Of a stretch of 14,076 nt of DNA, positions 1 through 10,700 are shown one piece after another. Position 1 is the stretch's first letter. Every line of letters begins with the position of its first letter. Position numbers and translations under genes: made by a program. This DNA is from Wenyingzhuangia sp. (GTDB taxonomy: Bacteria > Bacteroidota > Bacteroidia > Flavobacteriales > Flavobacteriaceae): contig JAHDFK010000026.1 of NCBI GenBank assembly GCA_020628175.1, positions 1 through 14,076 on the forward strand, given 5' to 3'. The notes below the pieces were generated by a model, which searched no databases, had not been told where the DNA came from, and was given only the letters and a program-made list of their open reading frames with translations.

Positions 1-44
1 CAAATGCATCAACAAAAGAAGTTAACTAGAAAAAACTATAAAAA

Positions 45-79
45 AAGTAAGGTAGTAACTTAAAATTACTACCTTGCTT
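45..79 (-). terminator. Hairpin terminator of the Nif3-DUF164 unit
   Basis: A 14-bp stem (45-58 with 66-79, one G-T wobble) encloses a 7-base loop. On the minus strand the stem is followed by a T-rich run (complement of the A-run at about 39-44), which suits intrinsic termination about 50 bases after the DUF164 stop codon. The plus-strand side lacks a good T-run, so it probably acts in one direction. Bases 1-44 show nothing else I can identify. Confidence 0.7.
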
Positions 80-127
80 GTATATTAATCTTTGTAACGA
101 TTATTCAGGACGTCACAGAAAATATAA

Positions 128-901
128 TTAACCTAATAGAGCTGCTAATTTTTCTTTTTCTTCTTCTGCTAAGGCAGCATCCACTAAAATACGTCCAGAG
201 TACTCGTCAATAGTAATTTTCTTACGCCCAGCAATTTCTATTTGTACTTGTGGAGGAATTGTAAAGTAAGAACCACCAGCAGCACCTCTTTCGATAGCAA
301 CAACAGCTAATCCATTTTTAACGTTGTTTCTAATTCTTTTGTAAGCTACTAATAAGTGATTGTCAATCTTTTCAGACATTTTATCAGATAATTCTTTCAA
401 ACTATTTTGCTCGTTTTCTGTTTCTTTTAAAATAGCTTCTAATTCAGATTTTTTATGATCTAAATGAGATTGTTGATTCGCTAAGTTTTCGTTTGTTTTT
501 GCAACAACTTCTTTCTTTTGCTCAATTTTAGCGTAGGCTTCTTTAATTCTCTTTTCAGCCAATTGAATTTCTAATTCTTGAAATTCAGCTTCTTTGGTTA
601 AAGAATCAAATTCACGATTGTTACGTACAGATTTTTGTTGCTCTGTATATTTTTTAACTAACTCCTTAGATTCCTCAATGCTATTTTTTCTGTTAGCAAT
701 TTCTGTTTCAAAACTAGTTATATCTTGGTTTAATTTTTCAATACGAGTTGATAACCCACCAATTTCGCTTTCTAAATCTTCTATTTCTAATGGTAACTCT
801 CCTTGTACGCTTTTTATTTCGTCAATTCTAGAGTCAATTAATTGTAAATTATATAAAGCTCTTAACTTCTCTTCTACAGATACTTCTTGTTTAACTGCCA
901 T
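128..901 (-). CDS. DUF164 coiled-coil protein with cysteine-free 'C4 zinc-ribbon' domain
   Basis: This 257-residue protein belongs to the C4-type zinc-ribbon / DUF164 family. Members have a long N-terminal helical hairpin followed by a small C-terminal zinc ribbon, and are thought to bind nucleic acid or ribosome-associated partners. Residues 10-185 are a highly charged coiled coil rich in E, K and Q. The C-terminal fold is recognisable from FTIPPQ (213-218) and SGRILVD (235-241). The four cysteines expected of the ribbon are absent: the first knuckle reads AAGG (207-210), the second EYSGR (233-237), and the whole protein has no cysteine, so it cannot bind zinc in the usual way. It starts with ATG 5 bases after the Nif3-like gene, so the two are very probably co-transcribed. 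The family is clear; the function is not. Confidence 0.85.
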   Translation of the reverse strand: MAVKQEVSVEEKLRALYNLQLIDSRIDEIKSVQGELPLEIEDLESEIGGLSTRIEKLNQDITSFETEIANRKNSIEESKELVKKYTEQQKSVRNNREFDSLTKEAEFQELEIQLAEKRIKEAYAKIEQKKEVVAKTNENLANQQSHLDHKKSELEAILKETENEQNSLKELSDKMSEKIDNHLLVAYKRIRNNVKNGLAVVAIERGAAGGSYFTIPPQVQIEIAGRKKITIDEYSGRILVDAALAEEEKEKLAALLG

Positions 902-906
902 AATAA

Positions 907-2001
907 CTATGAGTAATATATTGGGTTTGTACTTTTATTCGATAAAATGATTGCAAAATTACGAAATTTTTCTTTAAGATAGTCAACTAATAAATTTTTT
1001 GTAAACTGTTCACTTTCATAATGTCCTATGTCTGTAATTAAAATTTTCCCTTCAGCTTTGTAAAATTCATGGTACTTAAAATCAGCAGTAACGTAGGCAT
1101 CAGCTCCTTTTGCAATGGCTGCACCTATGGCAAAACTACCCGAACCACCAAGAACTGCTACTCTTTTTATAGGTTTTTTTAAAGGCATAGAATGTCTAAT
1201 ACATTGCGTATTCATATGTAGTTTTACATAAGCTAAAAATTCTGTAACCTCCATTGGTTTTTCTAACTCGCCAACCATTCCCATACCAATATTCTGATTG
1301 GTATTCTCTAAGGTAGTTATTTCATAGGCAATTTCCTCATAAGGATGCGATTTTATAAGCGCACTTAGGACCTTTTTTTCAAGATGTTTTAAATACGTTA
1401 TATTTACCATTACCTCAGGCTCTTCTTGCAATATGTTTTTTTCACCTATCGTTGGGTTAGATTGGCTGTTGCCTTTAAAACTTCCAATACCTTTGGTACG
1501 AAAACTACAATTATCGTAATTGCCAATAGCACCTGCACCAATAGCAAACAAAGCTTCTCGCACGTCACTTTCATGCTGTGTTGGTACGTAAAACGATAGT
1601 TTTTTAATAGTCTCTTTTTGTGGAATTAAAATTTCTCTGTTGTTTAAATTTAAAACCTCACACATTTTGGCACTCACGCCCTTAAAAGTATTGTCTAAGG
1701 CAGTATGCGTTGCATAAATAGCAATATCATGTTTAATGGCTTTCATAATTACACGCTCTACATAATTACTTCCATTAAATTTTTTAAGTCCAGAAAATAC
1801 AATAGGATGAAAACTAACAACAAGGTTGCAGTTTTGCTCTATAGCTTCATCTATAGTTCGTTCAAGCGTATCTAAAGTAACCAAAACACCTGTAACTTCA
1901 GTAGCATAGTTTCCCACTAACAAACCAACATTATCAAAACCTTCTGCGTAAGGTAGTGGGGCAAGTACTTCTATATATTCTGTAATATCTTTAATCTTCA
2001 T
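907..2001 (-). CDS. Nif3-like dinuclear metal-centre protein (YqfO/YbgI family)
   Basis: The 364-residue protein is a Nif3/YbgI family member, often annotated 'GTP cyclohydrolase 1 type 2 homologue'; its physiological role is unsettled. Two Nif3 halves flank an inserted PII/CutA-like domain at about 133-229, marked by GAGAIGNYDNCSF and HPYEEIAYEI, as in the longer YqfO form. Candidate metal ligands are H65 (SFHP), H99 and D103 (ATHTALDN), H311 (FKYH), and H327/E331 (GHYESE). The usual paired histidine is Phe-His here, so residue 64 cannot be a ligand. GGSGS (285-289) is the conserved turn of the second half. I chose ATG at 2001, giving MKIKDITEY; a TTG two codons upstream is less likely. It is divergent from lpxK and followed 5 bases later by the DUF164 gene. 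Confidence 0.9.
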   Translation of the reverse strand: MKIKDITEYIEVLAPLPYAEGFDNVGLLVGNYATEVTGVLVTLDTLERTIDEAIEQNCNLVVSFHPIVFSGLKKFNGSNYVERVIMKAIKHDIAIYATHTALDNTFKGVSAKMCEVLNLNNREILIPQKETIKKLSFYVPTQHESDVREALFAIGAGAIGNYDNCSFRTKGIGSFKGNSQSNPTIGEKNILQEEPEVMVNITYLKHLEKKVLSALIKSHPYEEIAYEITTLENTNQNIGMGMVGELEKPMEVTEFLAYVKLHMNTQCIRHSMPLKKPIKRVAVLGGSGSFAIGAAIAKGADAYVTADFKYHEFYKAEGKILITDIGHYESEQFTKNLLVDYLKEKFRNFAIILSNKSTNPIYYS

Positions 2002-2033
2002 ACTCAAAAATACAGATTTTGTTTTATTTGTTT

Positions 2034-2041
2034 TAGTTTTG
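2034..2041 (+). promoter_or_regulatory. Candidate -7 box for lpxK
   Basis: TAGTTTTG matches the Bacteroidota -7 consensus TAnnTTTG and lies 25 bases before the lpxK start. I see no TTG at the expected distance upstream, so this is only half a promoter. The intergenic space is just 65 bases and must also serve the divergent Nif3-like gene. Confidence 0.35.
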
Positions 2042-2066
2042 AGAAACGATTTATTTTATAGATTTC

Positions 2067-3089
2067 ATGCAGTACTGTCTTACTTTATTAAGAGTTTTAT
2101 TATTCCCTTTAGCTGTTCTTTATGGATTGATTGTATCTATTAGAAATCTACTTTTTGATAGAAATATACTGAAATCAACATCTTTTAACTTACCCATTAT
2201 AAACGTAGGAAATCTAAGTGTTGGAGGTACGGGTAAAACACCACAAATAGAGTATTTGGTAAATTTGCTACAAGATTCTTACCAAACAGCAATTTTAAGT
2301 AGAGGGTACAAACGAAAAAGTAAAGGTTTTGTATTAGCCAATAATAATTCTACATTTTTAGATTTAGGTGATGAGCCTTTTCAATACCATCAAAAATTTA
2401 AAAAAGTACAAGTGGCTGTTGATGGAGATAGAGTAGCAGGGGTTCACAATATTTTAAAAAAGAAACCTACTACACAAGTAATTTTATTAGATGATGCCTA
2501 CCAACACAGAAAAATAAAAGCAGGATTTACCATATTATTAAGTTCCTACGACAAATTGTTTTATAACGATTTTATTATGCCTACTGGGAATTTAAGAGAG
2601 TTGTGGTGGGGTAAAAAACGAGCAGATGTAATTGTGGTTACAAAATGTGATAGGTTTATATCTAAAACCGAAATGGATAAAATAGAACGTAAAATAAAAC
2701 CAAAACCCAACCAGCTTGTTTTGTTTAGTTCTATTAAATATTCTGATTCTGTAAAAGGGAGTGCAGAAATAGTTTTATCTACTTTTTTAAAACAAGAATT
2801 ATTGTTGGTAACAGGTATTGCAAAACCAAAACCTTTGCTAGCGTTTTTAGAAAGTAACAATGCAATTTTTACGCATGTAGAGTTTCCAGATCATCATCAT
2901 TTTACCAGACAAGAAATAGAAAATTTAAAAAATAAAGCCAAAGGATTAAAAATAGTAACTACAGAAAAAGATTATATGCGCTTGGAAAACGAGCTTGATG
3001 AATTGTACTATTTGCCTATTGAAACCGTATTTATAGACAATAAAAAACAGTTTGATACGAAAGTTTTAGAATTTGTACAACAGTATTAA
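2067..3089 (+). CDS. lpxK: Tetraacyldisaccharide 4'-kinase LpxK
   Basis: LpxK transfers phosphate from ATP to the 4' position of the tetraacylated disaccharide to form lipid IVA, the sixth step of lipid A synthesis, at the cytoplasmic face of the inner membrane. The 340-residue length is normal. An N-terminal hydrophobic segment (about 5-24) is the membrane anchor. The P-loop is GNLSVGGTGKTP (48-59), the second nucleotide-binding signature LDDAYQHR (141-148), and the conserved FPDHHHF (273-279) and TTEKDY (298-303) motifs of the C-terminal lobe are present. The gene stands alone on the plus strand, divergent from the Nif3-like gene and convergent with the PPIase fusion, with a shared terminator downstream. 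It indicates a Gram-negative envelope with lipid A, consistent with the barrel protein next door. Confidence 0.95.
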   Translation: MQYCLTLLRVLLFPLAVLYGLIVSIRNLLFDRNILKSTSFNLPIINVGNLSVGGTGKTPQIEYLVNLLQDSYQTAILSRGYKRKSKGFVLANNNSTFLDLGDEPFQYHQKFKKVQVAVDGDRVAGVHNILKKKPTTQVILLDDAYQHRKIKAGFTILLSSYDKLFYNDFIMPTGNLRELWWGKKRADVIVVTKCDRFISKTEMDKIERKIKPKPNQLVLFSSIKYSDSVKGSAEIVLSTFLKQELLLVTGIAKPKPLLAFLESNNAIFTHVEFPDHHHFTRQEIENLKNKAKGLKIVTTEKDYMRLENELDELYYLPIETVFIDNKKQFDTKVLEFVQQY

Positions 3090-3093
3090 TAAC

Positions 3094-3136
3094 AAAAAAA
3101 GCTACTTAGGTAACATTACCACAGCAGCTTTTTTTT
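3094..3136. terminator. Bidirectional terminator between lpxK and the barrel-PPIase gene
   Basis: AAAAAAAGCT (3094-3103) pairs with AGCTTTTTTT (3126-3135), and an inner GGTAA/TTACC stem (3109-3113 with 3116-3120) caps the structure. Each strand has a T-run after its GC-containing core, so it can end transcription from both convergent genes. It begins 5 bases after the lpxK stop. Confidence 0.8.
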
Positions 3137-3162
3137 ATGTTAAAAATAGTTTAAAAAACTAA

Positions 3163-4098
3163 TTACTTTACCTTTACCAATTCTACATCAAAAATTAATG
3201 TTGCGTCTGGTGGAATTACTCCTCCAGCTCCTCTAGAACCGTATCCTAAATCAGACGGAATAACCAAGCGAGCTTTGTCTCCAACCTCTAATAACTGAAT
3301 TCCTTCATCCCATCCAGAAATTACTTGTCCTACACCAATAGCAAATTCAATAGGTTGGTTTCTTTTGTATGATGAATCAAAAACAGTTCCATCAGGTAAT
3401 TGTCCTTTGTAATGTACAGAAACCATTTGTCCTTTTGTAGCTTTTACACCTGAATTTCCTGCTTGAATAATTTGATATCTCAATCCACTAGCTGTTTTTT
3501 CGTAACCTGCAGCTAATTTTTCTAATTCTAATTCTCTAGCTTCTGCTTCTGCCTTAATTCTTGCTTCTCTAGATCCTTCAAAAGTTCTAAAAGATTCGAT
3601 AGCGTTAAATTTTTCTGCCGCTTCACCTACACGAATAATTTCTAAAGACTCAATTTCATCACCTTGCTCTACAGCATCAACAATATCTTGTCCTTTTACA
3701 ACACTTCCAAAAACGGTGTGTTTACCATCTAACCATGGAGTAGCTGTGTGCGTAATAAAAAATTGAGAACCATTTGTACCAGGTCCTGCATTCGCCATCG
3801 ATAGTTTTCCTGGAGCATCATGCTTTAATTCTGCTACAATTTCATCATCAAAACTATATCCAGGACTACCTGTTCCTGTTCCTTGAGGACATCCCCCTTG
3901 AATCATAAAATCTGCAATTACACGGTGAAACTTTAATCCATCGTAGTAAGGAGTTCCTTGTGGTTTTGCATCGTTCTCCATGTTCCCTTCCGCTAAAGCA
4001 ACAAAGTTTCCTACAGTACCAGGAGTTTTTTCAAATTCTAAATTCACTAAAATTTCACCTTTAGAGGTGTTAAATTTTGCGTACAATCCGTTGTTCAT
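3163..4098 (-). other. Cyclophilin-FKBP double PPIase module, possible independent translation unit
   Basis: Reading from the internal ATG at 4098 gives a complete 311-residue isomerase. Module residues 1-158 are the cyclophilin domain, with [13 protein letters not shown] (58-70, catalytic R59), the MANAGPG...SQFF segment (101-114) and W122. A charged helix (about 165-198) links to an FKBP domain at 205-311 with VHYKG (228-232), FDSSY (240-244), VISGWDEG (259-266), YGSRGAGG (286-293) and IPP (295-297). Both domains would accelerate prolyl cis-trans isomerisation during protein folding. The upstream AATAAATAAGAAGAAC is a plausible A-rich initiation context for this phylum. If it initiates here the product is cytoplasmic; if made only as the fusion it would sit in the periplasm. 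The sequence alone cannot decide. Confidence 0.6.
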
Positions 4099-5697
4099 GT
4101 TCTTCTTATTTATTTTAAAAATGGATTTAAGCGATGAAAAATCAATACTTAACCCAACGTTTACATTGTTTGAGTTGATACCTTTACCTAAAGGTGAAAA
4201 CACTTTACCTGCAGATGCTCTAACAGATAACTTGTCGTTAATTCTGTAATAAGCACCTAGTTTTAATTTGGTAATTACACCTTCACCCGTATCAATACCA
4301 GCACCACCACCAGCACCAATTAATGCTTCGGTAAAAAGCTGTATTTTTTGTTTTGCAAATATAGGAGAATAGATTCCGAATCCAACCATTCCATCTGCAT
4401 AACCTCCAGCACCTAATTTTCCTCTAGGATTTACACCGTGAAAGGATGATTCGTAAGCAAATGAAGCCTGACCTGTAAGATAGATGTATTTATTAAGGTC
4501 GTAGTTTAACTGTAGCGCAAGTAAATGTAAGTCTAAAGGCTCAAAGTCAGTTCTTTTTAAATCAAAATAGGTTTGATGTTGTATGCTAATTCGAACTCCA
4601 TGCGTAGCTAAGCTTTTGGCTCTTAATCTTTGGTAGGGGGAGTAAAAACCGCCTGTATGGGTGTTTATTTTTATACCTCCTCCAAAAGTATAAGCTTCAA
4701 AATCACCGTCAATAGCTCTTAGGTATCCTCCATGACCCTGTAACGAAATTTGTGGTGTTATTTTATACTCTAAACCAAAGCTAGGATATACTGTTGCACC
4801 TCCTTCTTCTTTAATTCTTCCACCTGCAGATCCGAAAGCTAATTTGGTAAACACATTTAAATGTTTGGTTTGTATGGGCTCGTAACCTATACCACCAAAT
4901 AAATCCATAAAACCAGCTCGTAAACCTTTGTAAATGGCATCTGTATGTACAAAAGCAAAGGCATTTTGAGCAAAATAACGTTGGTATTCAAATCCTAATA
5001 AATAAAGTGTGTTGTCTAAAACTTCAAAATTATTAGCTCTATCTTTTCTAGACCCTCCGATAGGTATAAATTGATCGAACCTTAAAGCAAAAGCATTTTT
5101 ATGAAAAGGTTTGTACCACGGGTTGCTTTTTGTGGGTCTAAAGTTTTTATTAGCGTTTTTGTAACTACTAAAATTGGTTTGAATAGGAATTTCGGCAAAA
5201 ACAGAAGCGGAATTACTTTTAATAGAACCCGTATAAAAATTTAAATGACTGTATTGTACCCCTATATTAAATTTAGGAAACTGATAAGAAAAACCGATAT
5301 TAGGATTGATGTAAGCACCTTTGTTAATTAATACGCGGTAACCACCACCACCACCAAAGTTAAAATTGGCATCTAAAAACAATTTTTTATAAAGTTGTTG
5401 TTTAAAACCAAGTTCTACTCCTAAGGTAAACAAACCTCCTTGATCTCCAAAAAGAGCAGCTTGCATATTGGCCCCTCCATAAATTTTTTTGGTAATAGGT
5501 ATTTGATAGTGTACACCAGCCAATCCCATAGTGGGCTCAGGAAAACTAGCCGTAACGGGCATAGAAACAGGTATGTAATTCAAGCGAATTTTATTAGATA
5601 AAGAAAATTGCTCAATAGTATTTGGTAAACTACTTTTCTGGGCATATGTCAGAAAAGTAAGCAAACATAAAACACAGAAAAATAGTTTTTTCATCAT
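3163..5697 (-). CDS. Fused protein: secreted three-repeat outer-membrane beta-barrel + cyclophilin-FKBP prolyl isomerase
   Basis: This continuous 844-codon ORF joins two proteins that I would expect to be separate. Residues 1-20 are a signal peptide (MMKKLFF..., cleavage after TYAQ). Residues about 61-524 are alternating aromatic/glycine-rich strands typical of an outer-membrane barrel, in three related blocks. From residue 534 (ATG at 4098) follows a complete 311-residue cyclophilin-FKBP double peptidyl-prolyl isomerase with all its catalytic motifs. In related bacteria, to my knowledge, the isomerase is a free-standing protein without a signal peptide. The junction is a short basic linker, IFKINKKN, encoded by T and A runs where a one-base change would bring a stop codon into frame. 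ATG 5697 is preferred (5694 also possible); a TTG at 5700 is unlikely. It begins 6 bases after the prfC stop, so the two are co-transcribed. The barrel's function is unknown. Confidence 0.7.
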   Translation of the reverse strand: MMKKLFFCVLCLLTFLTYAQKSSLPNTIEQFSLSNKIRLNYIPVSMPVTASFPEPTMGLAGVHYQIPITKKIYGGANMQAALFGDQGGLFTLGVELGFKQQLYKKLFLDANFNFGGGGGYRVLINKGAYINPNIGFSYQFPKFNIGVQYSHLNFYTGSIKSNSASVFAEIPIQTNFSSYKNANKNFRPTKSNPWYKPFHKNAFALRFDQFIPIGGSRKDRANNFEVLDNTLYLLGFEYQRYFAQNAFAFVHTDAIYKGLRAGFMDLFGGIGYEPIQTKHLNVFTKLAFGSAGGRIKEEGGATVYPSFGLEYKITPQISLQGHGGYLRAIDGDFEAYTFGGGIKINTHTGGFYSPYQRLRAKSLATHGVRISIQHQTYFDLKRTDFEPLDLHLLALQLNYDLNKYIYLTGQASFAYESSFHGVNPRGKLGAGGYADGMVGFGIYSPIFAKQKIQLFTEALIGAGGGAGIDTGEGVITKLKLGAYYRINDKLSVRASAGKVFSPLGKGINSNNVNVGLSIDFSSLKSIFKINKKNMNNGLYAKFNTSKGEILVNLEFEKTPGTVGNFVALAEGNMENDAKPQGTPYYDGLKFHRVIADFMIQGGCPQGTGTGSPGYSFDDEIVAELKHDAPGKLSMANAGPGTNGSQFFITHTATPWLDGKHTVFGSVVKGQDIVDAVEQGDEIESLEIIRVGEAAEKFNAIESFRTFEGSREARIKAEAEARELELEKLAAGYEKTASGLRYQIIQAGNSGVKATKGQMVSVHYKGQLPDGTVFDSSYKRNQPIEFAIGVGQVISGWDEGIQLLEVGDKARLVIPSDLGYGSRGAGGVIPPDATLIFDVELVKVK
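4126..5517 (-). repeat. Three diverged protein-level repeats in the barrel domain
   Basis: Three blocks share one pattern: an aromatic strand pair, then Fxxxxxx(G)xGGG, a glycine turn, PxxGxxYxi, and a final strand pair. They are residues about 61-174 (5517-5176; core FNFGGGGG), 235-349 (4995-4651; core LAFGSAGG) and 395-524 (4515-4126; core LIGAGGG). The cores are spaced about 170-175 residues apart. The blocks are similar in spacing and key residues but far from identical, which suggests old duplication of one barrel unit. Confidence 0.55.
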
Positions 5698-5703
5698 CAA
5701 ATC

Positions 5704-7290
5704 TTATTTAAATTCACTTGTAAAGTGTAGTTTAACAGAAGGGTATTTTTGTTGCGTCATTTGTATTGTAAAGGCAGAATCTGCTAAAAATACTAATTGA
5801 CCTTGTTTGTCTTTTGCTAAATAGCGTTGCTTTACACGTTTAAAATCTGCAAACTCAGTTTTGTTATCTCCTTCTTCTACCCAACAAACTTTATGCATAG
5901 CTAAATTTTCATAGCTACATTTTGCACCATATTCGTGTTCTAATCTGTATTGAATAACTTCATACTGTAAAGCTCCTACAGTACCAATTACCTTACGTCC
6001 ATTAAGCTCTAATGTAAATAATTGTGCAACTCCCTCATCCATTAACTGGTCAATTCCTTTGTACAATTGTTTCGACTTTAATGGGTCGGCATTGTTTACA
6101 TAACGGAAATGTTCTGGAGAAAAACTAGGAATTCCTTTAAAGTTTATTGTTTCTCCTTCTGTTAATGTATCTCCAATTTTAAAGTTTCCGGTATCGTGTA
6201 AACCTACAATATCACCCGGATAGGATACATCTACAATTTCTTTTTTCTCAGCGAAAAAAGCATTGGGACTCGAAAACTTCATTTTCTTTCCGTTTCGAAC
6301 ATGTAAGTAAGGTTGATTACGTTTAAAAGTACCTGATACTATTTTAACAAAAGCCAAACGGTCTCTGTGTTTTGGATCCATATTAGCATGAATTTTAAAA
6401 ACAAAACCTGTTAGTTTTTCTTCTTTAGAATCAATTAAACGTTCTTCTGCTTGTTTGGGTTGCGGGTCTGGTGCAATTTCTATAAAACAATCTAACAATT
6501 CTTTTACTCCAAAATTATTTAATGCAGAACCAAAAAACACAGGTTGTAAGTCTCCATTTTCGTAATCTTCTTGGTTGAATTCAGGATACACTTCTTCAAC
6601 CATCTCAATCTCTTCTCGTAAAGTATCGGCAGCAGCTTCACCAATCATTTCGTCTAGTTCGGGTACGCTAATGTCTGTAAATTCTACACCGCTTGTAACG
6701 GTTTGTTTGTTGTCTGCCGAGAAAATATTGATTTTCTTTTCCCAAATATTATAAATTCCCTGAAAGTCATATCCCATACCAATAGGAAAAGAAAGAGGCG
6801 TAGTGGTTAAACCTAATTTTTGCTCAACTTCGTCTAACAAATCAAAGGCATCTTTCCCTTCACGGTCTAATTTGTTGATAAAAACAATCATTGGAATTTT
6901 ACGCATTCTACAAACCTCAACTAGTTTTTCGGTTTGTGGCTCAACTCCTTTGGCAACATCAATTACTACAATTACACTATCTACCGCAGTTAATGTTCTA
7001 AAGGTATCTTCCGCAAAATCTTTGTGACCAGGCGTATCTAAAATATTAATTTTACGCTCTTTATAGTTAAAGGCTAATACAGACGTCGCTACAGAAATTC
7101 CACGTTGACGCTCAATTTCCATAAAATCGGAAGTTGCCCCTTTTTTAACTTTGTTATTTTTTACGGCTCCAGCTTCACTAATTGCTCCTCCAAAAAGTAA
7201 TAATTTTTCGGTTAAAGTGGTTTTACCTGCATCGGGGTGAGAGATAATTCCAAAGGTTCTTCTACGTTTTATTTCGTCTATAAATGCCAT
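5704..7290 (-). CDS. prfC: Peptide chain release factor 3 (RF3)
   Basis: RF3 is the translational GTPase that removes RF1/RF2 from the ribosome after peptide release. The 528-residue length is normal. GTPase motifs are SHPDAGKT (17-24, G1), RQRGISVATS (61-70, switch I), DTPGHKDF (85-92, G3) and NKLDRE (139-144, G4). The RF3-type N-terminus (about 1-15, with RRTFGIISHPDAGK) separates it from EF-G and LepA. The C-terminal domain is complete, with YEVIQYRLEHEYG. The ATG at 7290 lies a short distance downstream of a strong promoter. It is the first gene of a unit continuing into the barrel-PPIase gene, whose ATG lies 6 bases beyond the prfC stop. Confidence 0.96.
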   Translation of the reverse strand: MAFIDEIKRRRTFGIISHPDAGKTTLTEKLLLFGGAISEAGAVKNNKVKKGATSDFMEIERQRGISVATSVLAFNYKERKINILDTPGHKDFAEDTFRTLTAVDSVIVVIDVAKGVEPQTEKLVEVCRMRKIPMIVFINKLDREGKDAFDLLDEVEQKLGLTTTPLSFPIGMGYDFQGIYNIWEKKINIFSADNKQTVTSGVEFTDISVPELDEMIGEAAADTLREEIEMVEEVYPEFNQEDYENGDLQPVFFGSALNNFGVKELLDCFIEIAPDPQPKQAEERLIDSKEEKLTGFVFKIHANMDPKHRDRLAFVKIVSGTFKRNQPYLHVRNGKKMKFSSPNAFFAEKKEIVDVSYPGDIVGLHDTGNFKIGDTLTEGETINFKGIPSFSPEHFRYVNNADPLKSKQLYKGIDQLMDEGVAQLFTLELNGRKVIGTVGALQYEVIQYRLEHEYGAKCSYENLAMHKVCWVEEGDNKTEFADFKRVKQRYLAKDKQGQLVFLADSAFTIQMTQQKYPSVKLHFTSEFK

Positions 7291-7309
7291 CTAATTTCTT
7301 TAAGGATTG

Positions 7310-7340
7310 CAAATATAAGTATTAGAATATCAAAGAACAA
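7310..7340 (-). promoter_or_regulatory. prfC promoter (TTG-N20-TATATTTG)
   Basis: On the minus strand, TTG (7340-7338) is followed after 20 bases by TATATTTG (7317-7310), a full match to the Bacteroidota -33/-7 form. Transcription would begin near 7303, leaving a very short leader before the prfC ATG at 7290. Confidence 0.7.
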
Positions 7341-7362
7341 TTGTAAGCTCTTTTTCAAATAT

Positions 7363-8076
7363 TTATTTTACATTTCTATTGATAGATTCTTCTGTAAAGT
7401 TGTTTAAATCTTCGTTCCAATCGTACTTTTGATAAACAATTTTATACTCTTTTATAGAGGTTTGTATATGTTTGTTGTAAATTTCTTGAATTCCTTTTAT
7501 ACCCTTAAAATCGTTGTAATACCATTTAAACAATGCCGAAATATGAACCTCTTTGGTAGTTTCTAAAATAGTGGTTTCTGATAATAGAAAATTTTGAGTG
7601 GCTAAATTTAATTGTAGTTCAAGAGTGTCTACTTTGTAAAAAGCTATGGGCGGACAACTTTTAGCACCACAATTTAAGGCAAAGTGTATTCTATAATCTA
7701 TTGTATGTACAGCAAGATGTTTGATAAGTTTTGAATACCATAAATTTGCGAAAAAACCTAAAGAATATTTGTAGCGATATTTTCTTAAAATACCATGCTC
7801 TACATCGTCTAAACTAAACTTTGTGCCAGCAATTTTAAAAAGCTTTTTTCTATAGATAGTAGGTTTTGTGTATTTCAACTCTTTTTTTAATATTAAAAAA
7901 TAAGCATTGTAAATATTTATCCAAAAGGCAGTCTTTAAAACATCAGTATAAAGTTCGTTTTGTAGTTTTTTTAAAGAATAGTTAGAAAGCTGTTCTCTTA
8001 TGTTAATAGTACTGTTATCAAGTTTGATAGCTAATAATAGTTGTTGAGACAGGTCTATGAGTTGTATAGTTTTCAT
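7363..8076 (-). CDS. DUF547 domain protein
   Basis: This 237-residue protein is a DUF547 family member of unknown function. The family signatures are FWINIYNAY (51-59), DDVEHGILR (90-98) and HFALNCGAKSCPPI (131-144), the last containing the family's two conserved cysteines (C136, C141). These C, H and N residues resemble an active site, and a distant link to the transglutaminase-like fold has been suggested for the family, but I cannot show catalysis. There is no signal peptide or membrane segment. The ATG at 8076 gives the best start. It lies upstream of prfC in the same direction, but a strong promoter sits between them, so it is probably transcribed separately. I found no convincing promoter or terminator of its own. 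Confidence 0.85.
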   Translation of the reverse strand: MKTIQLIDLSQQLLLAIKLDNSTINIREQLSNYSLKKLQNELYTDVLKTAFWINIYNAYFLILKKELKYTKPTIYRKKLFKIAGTKFSLDDVEHGILRKYRYKYSLGFFANLWYSKLIKHLAVHTIDYRIHFALNCGAKSCPPIAFYKVDTLELQLNLATQNFLLSETTILETTKEVHISALFKWYYNDFKGIKGIQEIYNKHIQTSIKEYKIVYQKYDWNEDLNNFTEESINRNVK

Positions 8077-8182
8077 TGAAACAAATAGAATAGTTTCTTC
8101 TTTGTCGTAAAAAATAAATTTACTTAAATATGATAAAACGAGATTCTCTATTTTAGGACTCCAAACTCATGTATTTAAGCTT

Positions 8183-8200
8183 TCAAATTCTTAAATTTGA
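8183..8200 (+). promoter_or_regulatory. ligA -7 box inside a 7-bp inverted repeat
   Basis: TAAATTTG (8192-8199) is a perfect TAnnTTTG -7 element, 19 bases before the ligA ATG. It overlaps the right arm of an inverted repeat, TCAAATT (8183-8189) / AATTTGA (8194-8200) with a 4-base spacer. No clear TTG lies at the -33 distance. The repeat could be an operator or chance in AT-rich DNA. Confidence 0.45.
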
Positions 8201-8209
8201 TTTTTATAA

Positions 8210-10696
<2,487 letters not shown>

Positions 10697-10700
10697 GAAG

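Noticed and set aside
594..950. 118-codon plus-strand open frame opposite the DUF164 and Nif3 genes
   Set aside because: Low-complexity antisense of a coiled coil that crosses two well-supported genes; a shadow.
2005..2007. TTG start for the Nif3-like gene (and similar TTG starts at 5700 and 13360)
   Set aside because: In each case an ATG one or two codons downstream gives the family-like N-terminus, so the TTG is unnecessary.
5338..5356. Run of CCACCA units looking like a simple repeat
   Set aside because: It encodes the glycine stretch (GGGGG) of the first barrel repeat and is explained by the protein.
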